Origin: Shewanellaceae bacterium
GTDB taxonomy: Bacteria > Pseudomonadota > Gammaproteobacteria > Enterobacterales > Shewanellaceae
DNA length: 5,611 nt
Direction of reading: 5' to 3'
Assembly: GCA_016779685.1 (NCBI GenBank)
Contig: JADHND010000110.1
Location: 1-5,611, forward strand
Every line of letters begins with the position of its first letter. The first letter of the stretch is position 1. Positions 1-5,611 of the stretch are shown piece after piece. The translations under genes were made by a program, and so were the position numbers. Under the pieces are notes generated by a model that ran no database searches, was not told the DNA's origin, and saw only the letters and a list, made by a program, of their open reading frames with translations.

Positions 1-632
1 CCTATATGATTTTGGGTACTCAAATTGCTTTATATCAGCTAGCTGCCAACCTCGTATTAGCACTCTGGTTGGGCTTTCAAAAAGTATCTAGATCTACTGC
101 ACCTAACATCTCAGCTGTCATTAAAAAACAAATTCTGTGGGTATCTGTCGAACGCAGTGCACCTTGGGTAGTATTCAGTCTTATTATCACCAACCTAATC
201 GGACACCCTCAAGGCATATTAGAATCTCCCCTCTGTCAAGCCTTCTTTATTGCATGTCTCTTGTTACCAATGCGACCCTGTTACATTGGTGCACCAATTT
301 TAAGCATCACGATGGCTTGGAGTGGTTGGTCTATCGCTGCCATCATGCTGCCACTTATCGCAGCACCTGTCATCAACATCAAACAAATTCAAAAAATGAC
401 CCTGCTTCAGAATGCAACAGCTTTAGGCTTAGTAGCATGCATAACCACTTGGATTCAAGACCAAGGTGATCTCACGATACAAATAACCCACGCACCTATC
501 TATATTGAATGGATCTCTCTAGGGCTACTAAGCATCGCGTACAGCTATATTCTGCTGATCTCAGGCCCTCGCAAATTCATGAAGAATTTATTCTGCGTTC
601 AAATTTTGCATCAGCATAAGCATAATCACTGA
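1..632 (+). CDS. Multi-pass membrane protein, probable C-terminal part of a COG0701/ArsP-like permease, 5' end cut by window
   Basis: The frame is open to the left edge. An ATG at position 6 would give 208 residues, but only five bases precede it and no ribosome binding site can be judged, so the gene probably starts outside the window. Numbering from that ATG, hydrophobic stretches lie near residues 7-24, 43-66, 75-92, 98-119, 132-150 and 165-185, which suggests about six membrane segments. The block at 84-128, with a Pro-rich helix, a small-residue-rich helix and then A-A-P-V-I-N, resembles by eye the C-terminal repeat of two-repeat permeases of the COG0701 (YraQ/ArsP) type, where a conserved Pro-x-x-Asn follows a hydrophobic helix. 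In that reading the first helix would be the end of the N-terminal repeat. The protein ends with HQHKHNH (202-208), a possible metal-binding tail. The family assignment is an inference from pattern; that it is a membrane protein is well supported. The substrate is unknown. Confidence 0.6.
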   Translation, partial: YMILGTQIALYQLAANLVLALWLGFQKVSRSTAPNISAVIKKQILWVSVERSAPWVVFSLIITNLIGHPQGILESPLCQAFFIACLLLPMRPCYIGAPILSITMAWSGWSIAAIMLPLIAAPVINIKQIQKMTLLQNATALGLVACITTWIQDQGDLTIQITHAPIYIEWISLGLLSIAYSYILLISGPRKFMKNLFCVQILHQHKHNH

Positions 633-637
633 ATCGA

Positions 638-666
638 TTGTTAAGGAAAGGTTGTATTTTTTAAAT
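638..666 (+). promoter_or_regulatory. Weak candidate sigma-70 promoter for the 112-residue gene
   Basis: TTGTTA (638-643) and TTAAAT (661-666) each match four of six consensus positions and are separated by 17 bases. They lie in the AT-rich 118-base gap after the membrane protein. A second possible -10 box, TGTAAT (672-677), matches five of six but has no well-spaced -35. In AT-rich DNA such matches are common by chance. I see no GC-rich hairpin with a T run here, so read-through from the upstream gene is also possible. Confidence 0.2.
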
Positions 667-750
667 AAAAATGTAATTTCCATGGTGGCTAACTTTCTTT
701 TCTTAAAAAAATCTTTTAGGCTTAAATTAAATTAAAAAAGGAAGTTAATC

Positions 751-1089
751 ATGTATAAGCCATTGTTTGTAGAAACCCTCCTCAATAGCAACTTTCATCA
801 ACAAGGTGATCCTGTTGCCATTGAAGCAACCGTACAGCTTATCGAGCGTCTCGAAAAAATTGCGATCGCTCTTGATCAACAATTTGGGGATGATGCAAAA
901 GAAAATATTCTACGATACGGAGATGTGGACTATGGCCTCAAACAAATTCTCACATATCACACGCATACAAGTGCATCTATGTGTGAGCATGATTACAACA
1001 TTTTTTTGTTTTTTGTCATCAACAAACTCAATCAGGCAGAACGAATTCTTGATGAAGAGCTAGAATTGGACATCAAAATAAAGAATTAA
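751..1089 (+). CDS. Small hypothetical protein, 112 residues, soluble and probably helical
   Basis: I do not recognise this protein. The ATG at 751 is preceded by AAAGGAAG at 737-744, a strong Shine-Dalgarno sequence with good spacing, so it is very probably a real gene. It has no signal peptide and no convincing membrane segment; the most hydrophobic stretch is short (residues 84-90, IFLFFVI). Residues 22-45 have the spacing of an amphipathic helix (V, I, V, L-I, L, I-A-I-A-L), and residues 91-108 form a second charged helix ending in the acidic run DEELELD (101-107) before a basic tail, KIKN. A cluster Y69-H70-T71-H72 with C78 and H80 could bind metal, but this is only a composition note. 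It reads towards gor and its stop lies five bases before the gor stop. The 118-base gap upstream argues against tight coupling to the membrane protein gene. Confidence 0.75.
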   Translation: MYKPLFVETLLNSNFHQQGDPVAIEATVQLIERLEKIAIALDQQFGDDAKENILRYGDVDYGLKQILTYHTHTSASMCEHDYNIFLFFVINKLNQAERILDEELELDIKIKN

Positions 1090-1097
1090 CTTCATCA
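1050..1097. repeat. Eight-base inverted repeat at the convergent gene ends
   Basis: TGATGAAG (1050-1057) is the exact reverse complement of CTTCATCA (1090-1097), with a 32-base spacer. It spans the end of the small hypothetical gene and the stop of gor. The stem is AT-rich, the loop is long and no T run follows on either strand, so it is a poor candidate for an intrinsic terminator. It may be chance. It is listed because no other termination signal is visible between these tail-to-tail genes. Confidence 0.2.
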
Positions 1098-2459
1098 TGT
1101 CATCAGCACAAATTCTTCAGCGCTGGTTGGATGAATAGCTAAGGTTGAGTCGAAATCAGCCTTAGTCGCCCCAAGTTTCACCGCGACGGCAAATCCTTGC
1201 AGGATCTCGTCCATACCTGCTCCTAAACCATGTAGCCCAACGACACGTTGCTCAGCACCCACGCAAACCAATTTTAAGAAAGTTTGCTGACGGTGGGTCG
1301 TAACACCGCTCAACATCGATGTAAACTGGCTGGTATACACCTTGACTTGATCTACACCATAGCTTTCTTCAGCAGCGACTTGAGAAAGTCCAATACTTCC
1401 GGCGGGAGGATGTGAAAACACCACTGTTGGTATCCATTGTTGTTCAATGGGGAGATGTGTTTGACGCCCAAATAAACGCATGGCCAATTGACGGCCTGAC
1501 TTAACTGCAACCGGCGTCAGCTCGGCGCTGCCTGCAACAATATCACCAACAGCATAAATACCATCTACCGAGGTATTGTAATATGCATCCGCTTCAACTT
1601 TACCTTCAGCATTAAGCTTGACTCCCACTTCAGATAAATGCAATGAATCGGTCGCAGGCTGACGACCAATCGCCCAAATCACGCAATCCACATGAATACG
1701 ACTCTGATCACTTAACACCAACGTTAAACTATTGTCTTTCTCTTGAATGACCTGCTCACATTCGACATTTGGATGCAAATGCATTCCCTGCTTCGCAAAT
1801 TGTTGTACCATAGTCTGACCGAGCATAGCGTCAAATTGTCGTAAGGGATATCCTTTACGCATGATTAAATGCGTTTCACTCCCTAAACCTAACAGCAAGC
1901 TGGCTAATTCAACCGCAATGTAACCTGCCCCCACGACGGCAACACGTTGCGGCTGCTGTTCTAGTGCAAAAAATCCATTTGAATCGAGCCCCAGCGCTTG
2001 TCCTTCTATTGATGGACGAGTCGGCGCAGCGCCAACGGCTACTGTGATATGAGGTGCGCTATAGAATTGACCATCGACAACAATGGTTTGTTTATCCACA
2101 AATTTTGCATAACCCTGAACATGGGTGATTTGATGTTTCATCAATAACGTATCATAAAAGCCATGAATGCGTTCAATATAGGCTTGCCTACTTCGTTTCA
2201 ACTTTTGCCAATCCAAGCCATGTAGCTTCACGTCAAAGCCATAATCAGGTGCAAAATCTTGTATGGATTCATTGAGTTGTGCCGCATACCACATGATTTT
2301 TTTAGGCACGCAACCTAAATTAACACACGTCCCACCTAGCGCTTGAGGCTCTATCAAAGCAACTTTAGCGCCTTGCTGGGCTGCTTTATTGGCACTTGCA
2401 ATACCACCACTTCCGGCACCAATACAAATATAATCAAAAAATTTTTTGGAGTTTGCCAT
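1095..2459 (-). CDS. gor: Glutathione reductase (NADPH), Gor
   Basis: This cytoplasmic FAD enzyme reduces oxidised glutathione with NADPH and keeps the thiol pool reduced. At 454 residues it is close to E. coli Gor (450) and matches it along the whole length. In order: the FAD-binding GAGSGG (14-19); the redox-active disulfide C45/C50 in GGTCVNLGCVPKK; the NADPH-binding GAGYIAVE (177-184); R201 and R207, the pair that selects NADPH over NADH by binding its 2'-phosphate; the second FAD motif GIYAVGD (300-306); and the C-terminal dimerisation domain with the catalytic H443/E448 pair. The usual Ala-Thr-Gly after the first FAD domain is A141-V142-G143. One extra residue lies just after GD compared with E. 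coli. AGAGAGG (2468-2474, minus strand) sits eight bases before the ATG and supports this start. It is divergent from prlC and convergent with the small hypothetical gene. Its GC content looks higher than that of prlC. Regulation by OxyR is known in E. coli, but I see no clear OxyR site here. Confidence 0.97.
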   Translation of the reverse strand: MANSKKFFDYICIGAGSGGIASANKAAQQGAKVALIEPQALGGTCVNLGCVPKKIMWYAAQLNESIQDFAPDYGFDVKLHGLDWQKLKRSRQAYIERIHGFYDTLLMKHQITHVQGYAKFVDKQTIVVDGQFYSAPHITVAVGAAPTRPSIEGQALGLDSNGFFALEQQPQRVAVVGAGYIAVELASLLLGLGSETHLIMRKGYPLRQFDAMLGQTMVQQFAKQGMHLHPNVECEQVIQEKDNSLTLVLSDQSRIHVDCVIWAIGRQPATDSLHLSEVGVKLNAEGKVEADAYYNTSVDGIYAVGDIVAGSAELTPVAVKSGRQLAMRLFGRQTHLPIEQQWIPTVVFSHPPAGSIGLSQVAAEESYGVDQVKVYTSQFTSMLSGVTTHRQQTFLKLVCVGAEQRVVGLHGLGAGMDEILQGFAVAVKLGATKADFDSTLAIHPTSAEEFVLMT

Positions 2460-2704
2460 AGTATTTACCTCTCTTTACTCTATTTTAAACATGGTGTTCA
2501 AGATATATCTGGCGGAAAAATTGAGTACAATCCCCTTAAAAAATTAACGCTGCGACGATTAAACAAAGTCACGTAAGGCCGTGCTAGTTAGCCGTTAATC
2601 AAAAAATCATAAAATTAATGATTGCTAAACATTACAAACGCATTAAACTTGAAAGAATTGACAAAAAATTAGCGACAACATCGACACAGGATAAAGGATA
2701 CTTT
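2460..2704. promoter_or_regulatory. Divergent gor/prlC intergenic region holding both promoters
   Basis: The 245 bases between the two start codons must hold the promoter of gor and probably that of prlC. For gor, a TAAAAT -10-like box lies on the minus strand at 2482-2487, without a good -35. For prlC, TAAAAT (2610-2615) matches five of six -10 positions and has only a weak TTAGCC (2588-2593) 16 bases before it. TACAAT (2526-2531) is another -10-like box without a partner. A perfect TTGACA (2658-2663) has no acceptable -10 at 16-18 bases. The short palindrome GATATATC lies at 2502-2509. An inverted pair ATTAACG (2542-2548) and CGTTAAT (2593-2599) has a 44-base spacer and may be chance. The role of the region is secure by position; none of the individual boxes is. 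Confidence 0.4.
2693..2698 (+). promoter_or_regulatory. Ribosome binding site that fixes the prlC start at 2705
   Basis: AAAGGA lies six bases before the ATG at 2705. The upstream in-frame ATG at 2618 has no purine-rich Shine-Dalgarno sequence before it, and the 29 residues it would add have no counterpart in the E. coli protein. This favours 2705. Confidence 0.8.
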
Positions 2705-4753
2705 ATGAGTAATCCACTTTTAGAAACAAATGGCCTACCCGAATTCACTAAAATTAAAGCAGAACATATTCAACCTGCAATCATACAGAGAATAGAAGCA
2801 TGTAAGGCATGCATTGCCCAAGTCTTAAAAGAACCCAATAAAAACTGGGATAACTTCATTAAACCTCTAGAAGAACATGACAACTTACTGGAAGAAACAT
2901 GGTCACCCGTTTCGCACCTAAACAGTGTGGTTAACAGTCAACCGCTTCGAGAAGCTTACGAATCATGTCTCCCACTTTTATCAGAATATTCGACTTTTGT
3001 AGGGCAACATCAACCGCTCTACCAAGCTTATTTAGAAATCAAAGCAGATGATCATTTTGAAAAACTGAGTCAAGCTCAAAAAACCTATATCCTGCATATG
3101 ATTCGCGATTTTCAGTTATCAGGTGTTGCCTTAAAAGATATAGATAAACAAAGATATGGTGAAATCATTCAACGTCTCTCTGAACTCAGTAATCAATTTA
3201 ACAACAATGTGTTAGATGCAACCCAAAGTTGGGTAAAACACATTACTGATGCTCAACTTTTAGCTGGTTTGCCCGAATCGGCCTTTGCTACCGCTGAAGC
3301 AGAAGCCAAACGTCGCAAAAAAAGTGGCTGGTTATTTACATTGCAAGTCCCTAGCTATCACATGATCATGACCTATGCTGATAATGAAGCGCTCAGAAAA
3401 GAAATGTACACATCCTACGTCACACGCGCCTCCGAACAAGGCCCCAATGCAAGTGAATTTGATAATACGGTTATTATTGATGAAATCCTTGCTCTAAGGC
3501 ATGAATTAGCTAATTTACTCAGTTTTGACAACTATGCTGAAAAATCTCTGGCTACAAAAATGGCTCACTCCTGTGATGAAGTCAATCGTTTCTTACAAGA
3601 TTTAGCGGATAAATCCAAACAACAAGCAGAAATTGAACTCGATGAACTAACCCAATTTGCCCATCAGCATGGTCAAGTAGACACACTACAACCATGGGAT
3701 GTTGCATACTACAGCGAAAAGCGTAAACAATATCTTTATGAACTCTCAGAAGAGCAACTACGCCCTTATTTTCCGGAAAAACATGTTCTACACGGCTTGT
3801 TTTATACCGTAAAAAAATTATTTAATATTCGCATAGAACAAAAAAAGGCAGTCAATGTTTGGCATAAAGATATTCGCTACTATGAAGTTTTTGATGAATT
3901 CAATGATCTTAAAGGCGGCTTCTATCTCGATCTGTATACGCGATCCAATAAAAGAGGTGGCGCTTGGATGGATGTCTGCAAAGAGCGAAAGGTTCGCCTT
4001 GACAACAGCATTCAACATCCAGTTGCTTATTTAACCTGTAATTTTAATCCACCGGTTAATCAAGAACCTGCCTTATTTACACATGATGAAGTCGTGACTT
4101 TATTTCATGAATTTGGCCATACATTGCATCATATTTTAACTGAAATTAATGTTATCGGCGTGGCTGGTATTAATGGGGTTGCGTGGGATGCCGTTGAACT
4201 CCCAAGCCAATTTTTAGAAAACTGGTGTTATCAACCTGAAGCACTCAATGAAATTTCTGGCCATTACCAAACTAACCAATCCCTACCTAAAGCCATGCTA
4301 GATAAATTGTTGAAGTCTAAAAACTTTCACTCAGCAATGCAGATGCTGAGGCAAATTGAATTTTCAATGTTTGATTTTAATATACATATGAATTACAAAC
4401 CTAATTTACCAGATCATGTTCAGAGATCTCTCGATCAGGTTCGTCAAAATGTTGCCGTTATTAATCCGCCTGATTTTCACAGATTTCAACATAGTTTTAC
4501 CCATATTTTTGGAGGTGGATATGCAGCAGGCTACTATAGTTACAAATGGGCTGAGGTTTTATCAGCTGATGCATTTGCTAAGTTTGAGGAAGATGGTATT
4601 TTTAACCCACAAACAGGTAAAAGTTTTTTAAACAATATTCTACAAAAAGGAGGTTCACTGCCTGCCATGGCCTTATTTAGAGCATTCCGAGGCAGAGAAC
4701 CGAATATCCAAGCACTGCTAAAACATACTGGCATTTTAAGCACAGCCCCCTAG
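2705..4753 (+). CDS. prlC: Oligopeptidase A, M3-family zinc metallopeptidase
   Basis: This cytoplasmic zinc peptidase degrades short peptides, including cleaved signal peptides. From the ATG at 2705 it has 682 residues, against 680 in E. coli PrlC (OpdA), and the N-terminus MSNPLLETNGLPEFTKI matches the start of that protein. The N-terminal helical part contains SPVSHLNSV and LPLLSEYST, both shared with E. coli. The zinc site is HEFGH at 468-472 (ligands H468 and H472, catalytic E469), with the third ligand E498 in AVELPSQ, 30 residues after the first histidine, as in thimet oligopeptidase. H600 and the tyrosine block G604-Y613 (GGYAAGYYSY), which hold the substrate and stabilise the transition state in this family, are intact, as is FRGREP near the C-terminus. 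No signal peptide is present. It is divergent from gor and followed 32 bases later by the PAP2 gene, so an operon is likely. An in-frame extension to 2618 is possible but unsupported. Confidence 0.97.
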   Translation: MSNPLLETNGLPEFTKIKAEHIQPAIIQRIEACKACIAQVLKEPNKNWDNFIKPLEEHDNLLEETWSPVSHLNSVVNSQPLREAYESCLPLLSEYSTFVGQHQPLYQAYLEIKADDHFEKLSQAQKTYILHMIRDFQLSGVALKDIDKQRYGEIIQRLSELSNQFNNNVLDATQSWVKHITDAQLLAGLPESAFATAEAEAKRRKKSGWLFTLQVPSYHMIMTYADNEALRKEMYTSYVTRASEQGPNASEFDNTVIIDEILALRHELANLLSFDNYAEKSLATKMAHSCDEVNRFLQDLADKSKQQAEIELDELTQFAHQHGQVDTLQPWDVAYYSEKRKQYLYELSEEQLRPYFPEKHVLHGLFYTVKKLFNIRIEQKKAVNVWHKDIRYYEVFDEFNDLKGGFYLDLYTRSNKRGGAWMDVCKERKVRLDNSIQHPVAYLTCNFNPPVNQEPALFTHDEVVTLFHEFGHTLHHILTEINVIGVAGINGVAWDAVELPSQFLENWCYQPEALNEISGHYQTNQSLPKAMLDKLLKSKNFHSAMQMLRQIEFSMFDFNIHMNYKPNLPDHVQRSLDQVRQNVAVINPPDFHRFQHSFTHIFGGGYAAGYYSYKWAEVLSADAFAKFEEDGIFNPQTGKSFLNNILQKGGSLPAMALFRAFRGREPNIQALLKHTGILSTAP

Positions 4754-4773
4754 CAGAAACATCTTGTAGCAGC

Positions 4774-4778
4774 AGGAG
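4774..4778 (+). promoter_or_regulatory. Ribosome binding site supporting a TTG start
   Basis: AGGAG lies seven bases before the TTG at 4786, an ideal distance. The first downstream in-frame ATG (4936) would remove the whole signal sequence. Together these make TTG the credible start. TTG may lower translation of this gene relative to prlC. Confidence 0.75.
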
Positions 4779-4785
4779 TCCAATA

Positions 4786-5532
4786 TTGATCAACCTAATA
4801 AAAATATTCCTGTTACACGCCCTCTTAGGTGGGCTAGGTGGTTGTCAAACATGGACGTGGGCCAACACCAAGCAAGCCTTGGTGGCAGCCTCGACTGAGC
4901 CTCTGACCTTAATAGGTGTTGGAGGCGCTTTGGTGATGCAAATTGACCACATTGATCAGAAAATTGTGCAATACCTAGCCAAAGCGCCCGGTCTATTTTC
5001 TACACCTCAACAAGCTACTCAAGCCAGCGATGCCAGCCGGTCAGTCACTTCTATTTCAATGAACCTGAGCAATCTTTTGGTACGTGATACGACCTTTGAA
5101 GACGTTTTACGGCGCGGCGCTGGCAACAATCTTACAGCTTATGCAACAGCGGCTTCAACCGTCATGCTACAGGATGGATTCATGCGACAACGACCCGATG
5201 GTGGCTCAGGCTCCATGCCATCAGCACACACATCTCGTGCTTTTGCATGCAGTTATCTAGCGCACAAAAATTATCAACAATCTTTGTTACCCAAGCCATT
5301 GCGAGTAAGCGGAACGCTCATAACCTATTCGGCAGCTTTTTTAACAGGGTTAGCTCGGGTTGAAGGAAAAAAGCATTATCCCAGTGACGTCTTTATGGGG
5401 ATGGCTTACGGGACTTTTATTTCAAGCTTTACTTATCATCTAACCAAAAATTTCTTTACCCTACAAGAATTATCAACTTCAGTCAGTTGGATGCCAAATG
5501 AAAAGTTTTTGCAACTGAGTTATCGATTCTAA
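4786..5532 (+). CDS. PAP2-superfamily phosphatase with a lipoprotein-type signal
   Basis: The protein has 248 residues from a TTG start. It begins with a basic residue (K6), a hydrophobic core and LGGC (17-20), a plausible lipobox with C20 as the lipidated residue; Q21 would not retain it in the inner membrane. Cleavage by signal peptidase I near A26 is an alternative. The three PAP2 motifs follow: RP at 136-137, PSAH at 145-148 (the usual form is PSGH) with H148 catalytic, and R191-x5-H197-x3-D201, with H197 as the phosphate-accepting nucleophile. In the first motif (K-x6-RP) the lysine position is Q129. RPDG before PSAH recalls envelope PAP2 proteins. Mildly hydrophobic stretches lie at 39-53, 174-190 and 202-219; there is no clear six-helix pattern. 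The C-terminus FLQLSYRF has the alternating hydrophobic pattern and final Phe of an outer-membrane beta strand. The substrate is unknown: lipid phosphate, undecaprenyl pyrophosphate or a small ester. It is probably co-transcribed with prlC. Confidence 0.85.
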   Translation: MINLIKIFLLHALLGGLGGCQTWTWANTKQALVAASTEPLTLIGVGGALVMQIDHIDQKIVQYLAKAPGLFSTPQQATQASDASRSVTSISMNLSNLLVRDTTFEDVLRRGAGNNLTAYATAASTVMLQDGFMRQRPDGGSGSMPSAHTSRAFACSYLAHKNYQQSLLPKPLRVSGTLITYSAAFLTGLARVEGKKHYPSDVFMGMAYGTFISSFTYHLTKNFFTLQELSTSVSWMPNEKFLQLSYRF

Positions 5533-5545
5533 GGCTCTGAGCAAC

Positions 5546-5611
5546 ATGCTAGAGAAAATGGCGTATCATTCACAAAGTGCTTTTGGTTATCAAATTCAAC
5601 CATATGGATCG
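5546..5611 (+). CDS. Possible start of a downstream gene, cut by the window edge
   Basis: From the ATG at 5546 the frame stays open for 22 codons (MLEKMAYHSQ...) to the end of the window, 13 bases after the PAP2 stop. The only purine-rich sequences before it are AAGG at 5531-5534, rather far, and TGAG at 5538-5541, rather close, so the start is poorly supported. The minus strand also has an open frame here, ending at 5529-5531. Which one is real, if either, cannot be decided from 79 bases. Confidence 0.25.
   Translation, partial: MLEKMAYHSQSAFGYQIQPYGS

Noticed and set aside
137..469. Alternative-frame open frame of 110 codons inside the membrane protein gene
   Set aside because: The other frame gives a coherent series of membrane helices. 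This one is rich in His, Cys and Ser with no pattern, typical of an out-of-frame reading.
633..750. Intrinsic terminator after the membrane protein gene
   Set aside because: The gap has A and T runs, but no GC-containing stem followed by a T run was found.
2343..2576. Plus-strand open frame of 77 codons across the gor start
   Set aside because: It overlaps the conserved 5' end of gor on the other strand, has no recognisable features, and is explained as a shadow frame.
2618..2704. In-frame N-terminal extension of prlC by 29 residues
   Set aside because: There is no ribosome binding site before 2618, the added residues have no counterpart in E. coli PrlC, and AAAGGA at the right distance supports 2705.
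3818..4018. Minus-strand open frame of 66 codons inside prlC
   Set aside because: It is antisense to a strongly conserved coding region and has no independent support.
4540..4743. Minus-strand open frame of 67 codons at the end of prlC
   Set aside because: It is antisense to the conserved GGYAAGYYSY and FRGREP regions and is a shadow frame.
5529..5605. Minus-strand open frame entering from the right edge and ending at the PAP2 stop
   Set aside because: It stays open for about 26 codons and could be the tail of a convergent gene, but it is too short to judge and competes with the equally weak plus-strand frame.

Overview
The window most likely comes from a gammaproteobacterium with a moderately AT-rich genome. 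The basis is two full-length proteins that match the E. coli enzymes I remember over their whole length: glutathione reductase (Gor) and oligopeptidase A (PrlC). Gene starts carry ordinary Shine-Dalgarno sequences, and one protein has a lipoprotein-type signal, so this is a Gram-negative cell envelope. The genus cannot be fixed from the sequence. A Legionellales-like host is possible but unproven.

Layout from left to right. At the left edge is the C-terminal part of a multi-pass membrane protein, probably half of a two-repeat permease, ending in an alternating histidine tail. After a 118-base gap comes a small soluble protein of 112 residues that I do not recognise. Its stop lies 5 bases from the stop of gor, which runs on the opposite strand. 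gor and prlC are divergent, with about 245 bases between the two start codons. prlC is followed after 32 bases by a PAP2-superfamily phosphatase with a lipoprotein-like N-terminus and a TTG start, and the two are probably co-transcribed. The last 66 bases hold an open frame that may be the beginning of another gene, with weak support.

Functionally, gor maintains reduced glutathione in the cytoplasm and prlC degrades peptides in the cytoplasm. The PAP2 protein probably removes phosphate from a lipid or small phosphate ester in the periplasm or envelope. I see no shared pathway. The divergent gor/prlC pair does recall E. coli, where the same two genes lie apart on opposite strands with rlmJ between them; here rlmJ is absent. 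I find no rRNA, tRNA, CRISPR array, insertion sequence or convincing intrinsic terminator. Nothing here amounts to a clear undescribed system. The items most worth a second look are the PAP2 protein (lysine of the first motif replaced, lipobox, outer-membrane-like C-terminus) and the histidine-tailed permease fragment.
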